Source: Rubrobacter sp.
GTDB taxonomy: Bacteria; Actinomycetota; Rubrobacteria; Rubrobacterales; Rubrobacteraceae
Length of the DNA: 9,530 nt
Reading direction: 5' to 3'
Assembly (NCBI GenBank): GCA_013695335.1
Contig: JACDAR010000175.1
Coordinates: 1 to 9,530 of the forward strand
The notes under the pieces are model-generated. The model worked only from the letters and a program-made list of their open reading frames with translations. It did not search any database and had not been told where the DNA came from. Made by a program: the position numbers and the translations under genes. Numbering within the stretch: position 1 is the stretch's first letter; every line of letters starts with the position of its first letter. Of the stretch, positions 1-6,640 are shown piece by piece.

Positions 1-736
1 CGTGGAAGTCCTGGAGGACCCAGATGCTGATCAGGTTGTGCCGCCCGAATTGGTCGAAGCTCTTGACGATGGGCCTGGCCCCCCTGTCCTGCTCCTGGAA
101 CTGGAACGGCGGGGCGGTGAAGTGGGCGGCTATCTGGCCGCTGATGAGCGCCTGTACGGAGTCGGGCGCGGAAAGCGAGACGAGGTTGTTGTCGAGCGCG
201 TGCGGGTCGCCGAGCTGCTCTTCGGCCGCCTTGCGCAGTACGATGGCCTGGATGGAGTCGGGTGCGACGACCGCGATCTTGTCCTTTGGCCCGAAATCTT
301 CGAGGCTCTGGTACCTGTCTTCCTTGACCATGAGCCACAGCTCGATATCGTTAAGGGCGCTCAGGATGCGCCAGTCCACCCCGCCGTCGTAACCGACCAG
401 GAAAGGTCCGATGCCGCCAGCCCCCACGTCGGCCTCACCGGCGACGATGGCGTCGCGCACGGCCGCCCCGGCGTCAACCTGAGTCCAGCTTACCTCGTAG
501 TCAGGCAGGTCTTTCGCAAGCCACTTCTCCTGCTCCATGATCACGAGTTGCGCGTACGTCGTGGTCCCCGGCTGGTAGACGACCCTGAGCTTCTTGCCGC
601 CCGACGCGCCACCGGCCGCCGTGCACCCGGCCAGCATCAGCCCCGCCGCCCCGGCGGCCCCGAACCCGAGGAACTCCCGCCGACTGAAACGCCCAGGCGT
701 GCGGCCCGTTCGTACGGACCTGTTCTCGTTCGTCAT
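1..736 (-). CDS. ABC transporter substrate-binding lipoprotein, SsuA/TauA/NMT1-like (3' end outside window)
   Basis: About 245 codons are visible; the C-terminus lies beyond the left edge. The ATG at 736 is preceded by GGAGGA at good spacing. The N-terminus has a twin-arginine motif (SRREFLG, residues 18-24), a short Ala/Gly-rich hydrophobic stretch and a lipobox LAGC ending at Cys38. It should therefore be exported folded through Tat and lipid-anchored outside the membrane. The mature part starts KKLRVVYQPG and continues with segments typical of the SsuA/TauA/NMT1 periplasmic-binding fold, such as EADVGAGGIGP and APDSIQAIVLRKA. Family members bind sulfonates, taurine, nitrate, thiamine precursors or other small organic solutes. 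The ligand cannot be read from sequence; a sulfonate or similar organosulfur compound is inferred from the sulfur genes nearby. The gene follows the permease after a 35-base gap and is the last visible gene of the operon. Confidence 0.9.
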   Translation of the reverse strand, partial: MTNENRSVRTGRTPGRFSRREFLGFGAAGAAGLMLAGCTAAGGASGGKKLRVVYQPGTTTYAQLVIMEQEKWLAKDLPDYEVSWTQVDAGAAVRDAIVAGEADVGAGGIGPFLVGYDGGVDWRILSALNDIELWLMVKEDRYQSLEDFGPKDKIAVVAPDSIQAIVLRKAAEEQLGDPHALDNNLVSLSAPDSVQALISGQIAAHFTAPPFQFQEQDRGARPIVKSFDQFGRHNLISIWVLQDFH

Positions 737-771
737 GCGTTGTCCTCCCTCTATCTCGTGTTTTCGGTTGG

Positions 772-1617
772 CTATCCGTTCATCATGCCCCATCGGATCA
801 CCGTGCGCCTCTCGACGGCGTTGAAGATGGCCTCGATGAGGATGCCGATGAGGGCGATGGTTACGATGCCGGCGAAGACCTCCGGGATGCGCAGGAAGTA
901 GCGGGCGTCGTTTATGAAGAAGCCGAGCCCGCCGCCCTTTCCTGCCACGCCGAAGACCAGCTCCGCCGCGACAATGGTGCGCCATCCGAAGGCCCAGCCT
1001 GTGCGCAGGCCGGAGATGGTGTGCGGTAGCGCGGCCGGGAAGAGCACGTCGCCGGCCATACGCCAGCCGCCGAGGCCCAGGTTGCGACCGACCATCACGA
1101 GCGTCGGGTTGACCGTCTCGAAGCCAGTGCTCACGTTGATGGCGATGGGCCAGGTTATGGAGTAGACGATCACGAATATCAGCGCGGTAGGGTTGAGGCC
1201 GAACCACAGGATGGCGAGCGGGAGGATGGCTATGGCCGGCACGGGGTTGAGCATGGACGTGAGGAGCGAGAGCAGGTCCTCTCCCACCTTCGTCCAGGTC
1301 GCGAACGCGGTCAGAATTAGCGCCACCGCCATCCCGATCACCATGCCGATGCACAGCGTCTTGAGCGTCGCCGAGGCGAGCCGTCCGTCTGCCCATCCCT
1401 CCACGAAGGCTTTCGCCACGTCCACCGGACCAGGCAGTATCAGGGCTTGCGTCCCGGAAAGGCTCACGTAGAGTTGCCACGCTCCGAGGAGCGCGAGCAC
1501 CAGAACGGCGTACCGCGCGACGGTGGGGAACCGTCCCCAGTATCCGCCTCCCGACTTCTTACCGATAGTATCGGGCAGGGCGGTGCTTTCGGTCCTCTCC
1601 CTACTCAAAGACTGCAT
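772..1617 (-). CDS. ABC transporter permease, SsuC/TauC-like
   Basis: The product is 281 residues, the usual length for this family (BPD_transp_1). A polar, basic N-terminal tail of about 30 residues precedes roughly six hydrophobic segments, near residues 33-52, 86-106, 118-138, 143-163, 211-232 and 245-266. The cytoplasmic EAA-type loop that docks on the ATPase lies around residues 177-205 (VGRNLGLGGWRMAGDVLFPAA) and is well preserved. It forms the membrane channel of the importer encoded with its neighbours. The ATG at 1617 has a strong GGAGGAGGT site 5 bases upstream and lies inside the end of the ATPase gene (17-base overlap), so the two are probably translationally coupled. The exact substrate is unknown; the sulfonate/taurine/nitrate subfamily is recognised by overall resemblance only. 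Confidence 0.93.
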   Translation of the reverse strand: MQSLSRERTESTALPDTIGKKSGGGYWGRFPTVARYAVLVLALLGAWQLYVSLSGTQALILPGPVDVAKAFVEGWADGRLASATLKTLCIGMVIGMAVALILTAFATWTKVGEDLLSLLTSMLNPVPAIAILPLAILWFGLNPTALIFVIVYSITWPIAINVSTGFETVNPTLVMVGRNLGLGGWRMAGDVLFPAALPHTISGLRTGWAFGWRTIVAAELVFGVAGKGGGLGFFINDARYFLRIPEVFAGIVTIALIGILIEAIFNAVERRTVIRWGMMNG

Positions 1618-2416
1618 CGTCTACCTCCTCCCCGTCCTCGGCCAGGAGGTTGCAGAGTTGCCTGCGGGTCCACGCGAATCGTTTCGAGTCCAGGTCGCCG
1701 GCCGCCCCGGTGACCTCGAGCACCTCCCTCACCTCCGAGGGCGCGTGCCCGAGCACGACGACCCGGTCGCCGAGCACCAGCGCCTCCTGGATGCTGTGGG
1801 TGACGAAGAGGACGGTCACTTCGGTGCGCCGCGTTACCTCGTTGAGTTCCTTTTGCAGCCTGGCCCGGGTCTGGGCGTCGAGGCTGCCGAAGGGTTCGTC
1901 CATCAGGAGCATCCTCGGCTCCAGCGCGAGGGCGCGGGCGATCGCCACGCGTTGTTTCATGCCGCCGGAGAGCTGGTGCGGATAACGGTCCACCGCGTGT
2001 GAGAGGCCCGTCAACTCCACGAACCGCCGCGCCTTCTCCGAAGCCTCATCCCTGGACCGCCCGGTCGCCCGCAGCGGATAGGCCACGTTCTCGAGCACGG
2101 TGCGCCAGGGAAAGAGCTGGTCGAACTCCTGGAAGACGACGGCCCTGTCAGGTCCGGGACGCAGGTCTTGCCGGCCCGCGAACGAGATGACGCCATCCTC
2201 CGGCTCCAGGAACCCAGCCACGGCTTTTAGGAGCGTGGATTTCCCGCATCCGCTGGGGCCGAGCAGCATCACCTTCTCCCCGGGCCACACCTGGAAGCCC
2301 GCGTTTCCCACCGCGACGTTCGTGTGGCCGTTCACCCTGTATCCGAGCTTGACGTTCTCCACCGAGAGAAGCGGATACCCGCAGCGTAAGCCTTGCTTTT
2401 CTCGTGTATCGAGCAC
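1601..2416 (-). CDS. ABC transporter ATP-binding protein, SsuB/TauB-like
   Basis: This 271-residue ATPase has all core motifs: Walker A GPSGCGKST (residues 53-61), Q-loop Gln96 (VVFQEFDQLFPWRTV), signature LSGGMKQR (149-156), Walker B LLLMDEPFGSLD (169-180) and switch His207 (FVTHS). The LFPWRTVLENV stretch after the Q-loop is typical of the sulfonate/taurine/nitrate importer group. It powers uptake through the adjacent permease and binding protein. The start is GTG at 2416, preceded by AGGAGG with a short spacer; there is no better ATG. The last 17 bases overlap the permease gene. Upstream, 106 bases separate it from the Rieske gene. I see no convincing promoter there, so it is probably read through from the amidohydrolase promoter. 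Confidence 0.95.
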   Translation of the reverse strand: MLDTREKQGLRCGYPLLSVENVKLGYRVNGHTNVAVGNAGFQVWPGEKVMLLGPSGCGKSTLLKAVAGFLEPEDGVISFAGRQDLRPGPDRAVVFQEFDQLFPWRTVLENVAYPLRATGRSRDEASEKARRFVELTGLSHAVDRYPHQLSGGMKQRVAIARALALEPRMLLMDEPFGSLDAQTRARLQKELNEVTRRTEVTVLFVTHSIQEALVLGDRVVVLGHAPSEVREVLEVTGAAGDLDSKRFAWTRRQLCNLLAEDGEEVDDAVFE

Positions 2417-2478
2417 GTAAACCTCCTGGTGAGATCTTCTGCCTGTGATTTCGACGGTGTTTTCGTCTGGGGGGAGGA

Positions 2479-2504
2479 GCCGGCGGCGGGGTATGGCCGC
2501 CGGC
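2479..2504 (-). terminator. GC-rich hairpin between the Rieske and ABC ATPase genes
   Basis: GCCGGCGGC (2479-2487) pairs with GCCGCCGGC (2496-2504), a perfect 9-bp stem with an 8-base loop. It lies in the 106-base gap between the Rieske stop and the ATPase start. On the minus-strand transcript it is followed by C-rich sequence, not a U-run, so it is not a textbook intrinsic terminator. It could attenuate read-through, protect a processed 3' end, or set different expression for enzymes and transporter. The hairpin is seen; its function is inferred. Confidence 0.4.
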
Positions 2505-2522
2505 CCTTGAGAAAGGAGCTTT

Positions 2523-2927
2523 CTAGAGATAGACGGCTACTTCGCCGTCTTCCACCTCCACGCGGTAGGTCTTGAGTTTGAGATCCGGACGGCCCGGCAC
2601 GCACGGGTCGCCGCCCGTCTCCAGATCGAACTCGAAGCCGTGCCAGGGACACAGCAGCACGTTGCGGTTCTCGGATTGGTGGTGCGTACCGGGGGTGTCG
2701 GAGACCCACATTCGCTCGATGGAACCGAGCGAAAGCTGCGCGGCCTGGTGAGGGCAGGTATCCGCCACGACGCGGAACGTGCCGTCGTCCAGACGTGAAA
2801 GCGCGATCCTACGCCCGCCCACCCGGAACCCACGAACTTCTCCAGGCGGGATCTCGTCCAGGCCGCAGAGGACGTACCGCGCTTCGCGGGAATCGGCGGC
2901 CCTGCGGACGGCTTCCCTAGAAGTCAT
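2523..2927 (-). CDS. Stand-alone Rieske [2Fe-2S] protein
   Basis: The product is 134 residues, essentially a single Rieske domain. Cluster ligands are visible as Cys58-Pro-His60 and Cys93-Pro-Trp-His96 (CPWHGFEFDLETG), so a [2Fe-2S] cluster with two Cys and two His is expected. The two ligand pairs are about 32 residues apart, longer than in classical Rieske ferredoxins (roughly 15-17). The extra loop (residues 69-89) is polar and includes TPGTHHQSE. Long-loop Rieske proteins of this kind are known. No catalytic oxygenase domain follows, so it probably acts as an electron carrier or a redox subunit for an enzyme encoded nearby or elsewhere. There is no signal peptide, so it is cytoplasmic. 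The ATG at 2927 lies within the last codons of the amidohydrolase gene (11-base overlap), with AGGGAG as the probable ribosome site, so the two are made together. Confidence 0.93.
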   Translation of the reverse strand: MTSREAVRRAADSREARYVLCGLDEIPPGEVRGFRVGGRRIALSRLDDGTFRVVADTCPHQAAQLSLGSIERMWVSDTPGTHHQSENRNVLLCPWHGFEFDLETGGDPCVPGRPDLKLKTYRVEVEDGEVAVYL

Positions 2928-4017
2928 AGAACTCCCTGGCGTTCTCGCGCAGTATCTTGCGCTGCAGATCCCTGGGGAAGGAGTGGGGCAACGCCTGCTT
3001 CGGGGAGTCGAAGTCCCAGTGCGGATAGTCCGTGGCGAACATCAGGAAATCGTCGGAGCCGATCATCTCGAACATCCGGTACAGGTCCTCCGGGTTTTCC
3101 GGGTACTCCATCGGCTGCGTCGAGAACTTCACCCGCTCGCGTATGTACTCGCTTGGAAGGCGCTTGACCCACGGAACCTCCCGCCTCAGGCTCCGGTAGT
3201 TGTAATCGAAGCGCCACATGAGGTGGGGGACCCACGTCCAGCTGGACTCGATCATCGCCACCTTCAACTCTTCGAACCTGTCGAAGACGCCGTGGGCGAC
3301 GAGGCTTATGAGCTGGCTCTGCCAGTTCTGGCTGATGGCCGTGTGCCACTCGATGTAGTAGGGGGGCAACCCCACCGCCGTCCTCGTTCCGCCGCTCTGG
3401 TGGAAAGCGACGACGAGGTCGTTGCGTTCGGCGGCCTCGAAGATCGGCCAGTAGTAGGGTTTGCCGAAGACGTGATGGGCCACCGCTGGCAGTATCACCT
3501 GCACGAACCTGGGATCAGACCCGGCGCGATCTATCTCTCGGGCCGCGTCGTGCGGCTCCTGCGCGGCGACCGTGATGGAACTGCGCAGGCGTTCTTCCCG
3601 GTCCAGCCAGTTCTCGACGATCCAGTCGTTGTAGGCCGAGGCCAGGGCCGTGGCGAACTCGGGCTGTATCTGATGGTCGGTGGGGTGGAACAGGCTGTTC
3701 AGGATCGCAGGTTCGATGTCGTACCTGTCGAGCACCTGCTCCTGCACCATCTCCAGTTTGGAGCCCGCTGGGCTTCCGTCGTCGGTGACGGCGTCCTGGA
3801 TGGCGACGCCCGTTGGCTGTGGGAAAGCGTATGGGTTTCCCGGGGGGCCTTTGAAACCGTCGTTGACCTCGATGCGACTCCGCCACGGCTCCTCCAGGTA
3901 GGGGATGAGGTCCCTGATCGAAGTGAGCATCTCGTGAACATCAACGTCTACCACGGAGAGCCTCTCCCCACCATCCCGGAACACCCCCTCGCGCTCCTCC
4001 CTCAGTACGTCCGCCAT
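2917..4017 (-). CDS. Amidohydrolase-2 family metal-dependent hydrolase/decarboxylase
   Basis: The product is 366 residues, typical for the amidohydrolase-related (PF04909) TIM-barrel family, which includes ACMSD, gamma-resorcylate decarboxylase and lactonase-like enzymes. Candidate metal and active-site residues are Asp26-x-His28 (VVDVDVHEM), His206 (AFHQSGG), His242 (VAHGVF) and Asp330 with His333 (ATDYPHWDFD). The second His of the common DxHxH pattern is absent, as in some family branches. The reaction may be hydrolysis or non-oxidative decarboxylation of an imported compound; the substrate is unknown. It is the first gene of the five-gene minus-strand operon and overlaps the Rieske gene, a pairing that suggests joint action. 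The start is the ATG at 4017, not the in-frame TTG at 4023: AAGGAGG (4026-4032) is 8 bases from the ATG but only 2 from the TTG. An inverted repeat just upstream is a likely operator. Confidence 0.88.
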   Translation of the reverse strand: MADVLREEREGVFRDGGERLSVVDVDVHEMLTSIRDLIPYLEEPWRSRIEVNDGFKGPPGNPYAFPQPTGVAIQDAVTDDGSPAGSKLEMVQEQVLDRYDIEPAILNSLFHPTDHQIQPEFATALASAYNDWIVENWLDREERLRSSITVAAQEPHDAAREIDRAGSDPRFVQVILPAVAHHVFGKPYYWPIFEAAERNDLVVAFHQSGGTRTAVGLPPYYIEWHTAISQNWQSQLISLVAHGVFDRFEELKVAMIESSWTWVPHLMWRFDYNYRSLRREVPWVKRLPSEYIRERVKFSTQPMEYPENPEDLYRMFEMIGSDDFLMFATDYPHWDFDSPKQALPHSFPRDLQRKILRENAREFYDF

Positions 4018-4025
4018 AAACAAAA

Positions 4026-4032
4026 CCTCCTT
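4026..4032 (-). promoter_or_regulatory. Ribosome binding site deciding the amidohydrolase start
   Basis: AAGGAGG on the minus strand lies 8 bases before ATG 4017 and 2 bases before the alternative TTG at 4023. This fixes the ATG as the start. Confidence 0.85.
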
Positions 4033-4041
4033 AATATAACT

Positions 4042-4064
4042 TTGTCTATTGATTTACTAGATAA
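4042..4064. promoter_or_regulatory. Inverted-repeat operator candidate, copy A (amidohydrolase operon)
   Basis: TTGTCTA (4042-4048), 9 bases, then TAGATAA (4058-4064). The arms match at 6 of 7 positions and sit in an AT-rich stretch, 24 bases upstream of the amidohydrolase ATG. The same architecture recurs at 9028-9050. On the minus strand the TAGACAA half lies nearest the gene and could overlap its core promoter. A loose TTGCTG-N16-TAGACA promoter can be drawn there but is weak. Binding by a dimeric regulator is inferred; the regulator is not encoded in the window. Confidence 0.55.
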
Positions 4065-4327
4065 CAGCAATCTACCCTGCTGATTTTCGGAGTTCAAGAG
4101 CCTTGGGTAGCAAAGTAAGCTGGTTCACATATTGCCTGAAGCGCAAAATCGCCATTTGTCAGCCGAAAACCGGAAATTTGGCAATACGCGAAAAATTCTT
4201 GGGTAAGGCGCTAGATGGCTCTGGATCAGGCGCCGGGATCTTCGTCCGCGCAGCCAGCATGTTCACCGGGTTCAACATCCGCAAACACAGGAAGTCCCTA
4301 GTAAGCCGACGGTTTACAATCGCAGCC
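4065..4327. other. Divergent intergenic region without a convincing gene
   Basis: This stretch lies between the minus-strand uptake operon and the plus-strand sulfite-to-PAPS operon. Its base composition is clearly less GC-rich than the flanking genes. A 78-codon TTG-started frame on the plus strand (4103-4339) has no ribosome site and no recognisable protein character. A 39-codon ATG-started frame on the minus strand (ending in a TGA at about 4160) is equally unsupported. I see no tRNA, clear riboswitch or insertion-sequence end. It may hold regulatory DNA or decayed sequence. Confidence 0.5.
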
Positions 4328-4356
4328 TTGACGTTCTAGTGCGCCGGGGGTATGTT
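4328..4356 (+). promoter_or_regulatory. Sigma70-like promoter for the sulfite-to-PAPS operon
   Basis: TTGACG (4328-4333) and TATGTT (4351-4356) are separated by exactly 17 bases, giving 5/6 and 4/6 matches to the consensus hexamers. Transcription would begin near 4363, just ahead of the membrane protein and sulfite-oxidase genes. It also means the ATG at 4352 cannot be the start of the first gene if this promoter is used. Confidence 0.6.
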
Positions 4357-4359
4357 TCT

Positions 4360-4381
4360 CACTTTGTACATTAGAAAAGTG
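4360..4381. promoter_or_regulatory. Inverted repeat at the predicted transcription start
   Basis: CACTTT (4360-4365) and AAAGTG (4376-4381) form a perfect 6-bp inverted repeat spaced by 10 bases. It covers the predicted +1 region of the 4328 promoter, a common position for a repressor site. It is short, so chance is possible. Confidence 0.35.
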
Positions 4382-4417
4382 GAAAAACCACGATACGGGA
4401 TTCCTGGAAGTAATGTC

Positions 4418-4669
4418 TTGGCCAGAAGGTTCGGTGTGATAAGCGCGAGGGCGGACGAAAAGAACGGTCGGGCCTCGCGGCGACTGTTTCTGCAAGAGAG
4501 CAGCGCCCTGAAAAGGATGTTGAGGGCGAACCTCGTTTTCCTGGTGGGTCTTGCGGCGATCTCCTTCTTCCTGCCGCTGTCGGAGTCTGAGAGATGGTTC
4601 GTATTGTTGGCGGCCACGGTGCTGGGAGCAATCAACTGGGCGCTCATAGAGCGGGCTCGGGCGAAATGA
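4418..4669 (+). CDS. Small two-helix membrane protein preceding the sulfite-oxidase gene
   Basis: I do not recognise the family. From a TTG start at 4418 the product is about 84 residues: a basic N-terminal half (RRFGVISARADEKNGRASRR), then two hydrophobic helices (LVFLVGLAAISFFLPL and WFVLLAATVLGAINWALI) separated by the short polar turn SESER, and a basic end ERARAK. This predicts a hairpin in the inner membrane with both ends cytoplasmic. The start is uncertain. TTG 4418 has GGAAG 7 bases upstream and GTG 4436 has AGAAGG 6 bases upstream; ATG 4352 and GTG 4379 are open in frame but fit the promoter or ribosome-site signals worse. Its stop overlaps the next gene's start as ATGA, which argues for a real, translationally coupled gene. 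It could anchor the sulfite-oxidase-like enzyme or help in sulfite or sulfate handling; that is inference. Confidence 0.6.
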   Translation: MARRFGVISARADEKNGRASRRLFLQESSALKRMLRANLVFLVGLAAISFFLPLSESERWFVLLAATVLGAINWALIERARAK

Positions 4670-5841
4670 CCTCATCGCCGAGGCGAGACCACAATCTGCA
4701 TGGTGCGCATTCCGCGAACTCCGCTGCTGGCTATCCGAAAGTCGTGACTTCCGAGGCCGAGCAGGGCATTAGCAAGCCGTTGCCGCCTGAGACGTTCGAG
4801 GATCTCCGGGATGGTGAAGTGGACCCCGAGGATCCCACCGGAGACCACGGGCTCAACGCTGAGATGCGATGGGAAGCGATGGCGGACGAGGGCTACCTGA
4901 CACCCGTCGGGAGCTTCTTCGTCCGCAGCCACGCGCCGACGCCGGAGATAGATCCCACGACCTGGACGTTGCGGGTGGAAGGCCCTGGCGTGGAGCGTCC
5001 GCTGGACGTTAGCTACGACGAACTTTCGGGTTTCCAGCAGGCGTCAGTGACGCGGGCGTTGGAGTGCGCTGGCAACGGCCGCGCTTTCTTTGGAGAAGTT
5101 CAGGGGAAGCAGCCCGATGGCGCAGCCTGGCGGCTCGGGGCCGTTGGTGTGGCGGAGTGGACCGGGTTTCCGCTGCGGGAGGTTCTGGAGCGTGCCAGCC
5201 TCAAGGCGTCGGCGCGAGAGGTGATGCTCGAGAGCCTCGATGAGGTGAGGATGCGGCGTCCCCTGCCGATAGAGAAAGCTGTGGAGGATGGTACGCTCCT
5301 CGCCACCGGCATGAACGGTGAGATGCTTGCCCCGGACCACGGTTTCCCCCTGCGTGCGATAGTCTCGGGCTGGGCCGCCGTTGCGAGCGTGAAGTGGCTC
5401 GGGCGCGTGTACGTATCCGAGACGCCGCTCGAATCTCCGTGGAACACAGACAAGTACGTGCTCACCGGTGGGGAGTTCGGCGAAGATCGGGAGCCCATCG
5501 AGGAGCGGGGCGTCAAGAGCGCGCTGGAGCTGCCGTGGCCCGCCAGGCTTCGGGCGGGCAGGCACATTATCGGTGGACGTTCGTGGTCGGGGCAGGGGGC
5601 TATCTCGCGCGTCGAGTATTCGGTCGATGGCGGTCCCTGGCGGGAGGCCCGGATCTTCGGTCCCAACGTCCCCGGGGCGTGGGCGCGATGGAGTTTCGAG
5701 TGGGATGCGGAGACCGGGGATCACGAGGTTCGGGTGAAGGCTACCGACGAGGCGGGTAACATACAGCCTGAGAACGTGCCCTGGAACGACCTTGGATATC
5801 TGTATGACGGTGTCGTTGGGCACCCGATCTCCGTTAGCTGA
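4666..5841 (+). CDS. Molybdopterin-dependent sulfite oxidase-like oxidoreductase
   Basis: The product is 391 residues. It has the sulfite oxidase Mo-pterin domain (about 65-260) followed by a Mo-co dimerisation domain (about 285-385, containing GRSWSGQGAISRVEYSVDGG). The molybdenum-ligating cysteine is Cys134 in RALECAGNGR, and further cofactor-pocket motifs are PDHGFPLR (223-230) and VKWLGRVYV (243-251). The family oxidises sulfite to sulfate. No heme b5 domain, Tat signal or membrane segment is present, so the enzyme looks cytoplasmic and its electron acceptor is not obvious. The start is ATG 4666, overlapping the stop of the upstream membrane protein as ATGA. The frame is open back to 4594, but that region is coding for the neighbour. 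The polar N-terminal 60 residues are probably a flexible extension. Downstream Sat and CysC would activate the sulfate made here. Other Mo-oxidoreductases of this superfamily with different substrates cannot be excluded. Confidence 0.9.
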   Translation: MTSSPRRDHNLHGAHSANSAAGYPKVVTSEAEQGISKPLPPETFEDLRDGEVDPEDPTGDHGLNAEMRWEAMADEGYLTPVGSFFVRSHAPTPEIDPTTWTLRVEGPGVERPLDVSYDELSGFQQASVTRALECAGNGRAFFGEVQGKQPDGAAWRLGAVGVAEWTGFPLREVLERASLKASAREVMLESLDEVRMRRPLPIEKAVEDGTLLATGMNGEMLAPDHGFPLRAIVSGWAAVASVKWLGRVYVSETPLESPWNTDKYVLTGGEFGEDREPIEERGVKSALELPWPARLRAGRHIIGGRSWSGQGAISRVEYSVDGGPWREARIFGPNVPGAWARWSFEWDAETGDHEVRVKATDEAGNIQPENVPWNDLGYLYDGVVGHPISVS

Positions 5842-5863
5842 TCGGATTGAATGGAAGGATGCC

Positions 5864-6610
5864 ATGAGCAGAGACAAACCTGTTGCGTTGTGGGCAGTGC
5901 CGCGGTCCATCTCCACCGCTTTCGAGCGGGTGTTCGTCGAGCGCGACGACTTCGAGGTGCTGCACGAGCCGTTCTCCGCGTCGTACTACTACGGCGAGGA
6001 CAGGGTGAGCGATCGCTACAAGGACGCGGAGCCGAAGGCCGAATACAACTTCGACACGGTGCTGGAGAACGTCCTCAAACCCAGGGAGAACCGGGGCTTC
6101 GTCAAGGACATGGCCTATCACGCCAAACCCCTGCTCGACCCGGAGTTCGCTGACAGCTTCGCCAACACCTTCATAGTGCGCGACCCCAAGTACGTGCTCG
6201 TGTCACTGTACAAGATGTGGCCTGAATTCACGGTGGAGGAGACGGGCTACGAGCAACTCTACAGGCTGTTCCGGCTCTCGCAGGATGCCGGGCAGGAGCC
6301 CATCGTCGTTGACGCCATGACGTTCTCGGAGAACCCGGCTGGCGTGCTCGCCTCGTACTGCGAGCGGTTGCAGATTCCCTTCCGTTCAGGCTCCCTGACG
6401 TGGGAGCAACGAGAGGTACGACAGTGGGACAACTGGGACGGTTGGCATGCTGACGCGCAGGAAAGTTCTGGCATCAAGCAGGCTACTCGCCGCGACCCGG
6501 AGTTGCCGGAGGAACTCCAGGAGGCATACGAGCATTGCCTCCCCTACTATTATCAGCTTTCCGCCCACGCCATCCCGGCCAGGCAACTGCCCGCGCGGCA
6601 GGAATTGTAA
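5864..6610 (+). CDS. Sulfotransferase-like protein (divergent PAPS-binding family)
   Basis: The product is 248 residues with the features of a P-loop-like sulfotransferase. An N-terminal 5'-phosphosulfate loop reads LWAVPRSISTAFERVF (residues 9-24), followed by LHEPFSASYYY. A 3'-phosphate-binding segment reads FIVRDPKYVLVSLYK, where Arg106 and Ser114 match the conserved R...S pair. No signal peptide or membrane helix is seen. The family transfers sulfuryl groups from PAPS to hydroxyl or amine acceptors; the acceptor is unknown. Relatives are sometimes mislabelled as branched-chain aminotransferases. The ATG at 5864 has GGAAGGA upstream; the frame is open back to 5792 but that overlaps the sulfite-oxidase gene. 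Placement between the sulfite oxidase (22-base gap) and Sat/CysC (30-base gap) strongly suggests it uses PAPS made by this operon. Confidence 0.83.
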   Translation: MSRDKPVALWAVPRSISTAFERVFVERDDFEVLHEPFSASYYYGEDRVSDRYKDAEPKAEYNFDTVLENVLKPRENRGFVKDMAYHAKPLLDPEFADSFANTFIVRDPKYVLVSLYKMWPEFTVEETGYEQLYRLFRLSQDAGQEPIVVDAMTFSENPAGVLASYCERLQIPFRSGSLTWEQREVRQWDNWDGWHADAQESSGIKQATRRDPELPEELQEAYEHCLPYYYQLSAHAIPARQLPARQEL

Positions 6611-6640
6611 AGTCGTAGAGATCAGGAGGACAGTAGATAG

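Noticed and set aside
2..901. Long plus-strand open frame (299 codons)
   Set aside because: It lies antisense to the substrate-binding protein and permease, which have clear signal peptide, motifs and ribosome sites. Long antisense frames are common in high-GC DNA.
4021..4023. TTG as amidohydrolase start
   Set aside because: It is only 2 bases from the AAGGAGG site; ATG 4017 has the correct 8-base spacing.
4042..4064. TAGACA as a -35 box for the amidohydrolase gene
   Set aside because: It resembles TTGACA, but a -10 box 17 bases downstream would fall past the ribosome binding site.
2779..4083. 434-codon plus-strand open frame
   Set aside because: It is antisense to the amidohydrolase and Rieske genes, whose metal ligands and cluster motifs are intact; its translation shows no recognisable domain.
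4103..4339. 78-codon TTG-started frame in the divergent spacer
   Set aside because: It has no ribosome site, no family resemblance and atypical composition, and the operon promoter sits at its 3' end. Treated as non-coding.
4594..4665. Upstream extension of the sulfite-oxidase frame
   Set aside because: This stretch encodes the second helix of the small membrane protein in another frame; the ATGA overlap at 4666 is the better start.
5044..5916. 290-codon minus-strand open frame
   Set aside because: It is antisense to the sulfite-oxidase gene with its conserved Cys134 motif; no domain or ribosome site supports it.
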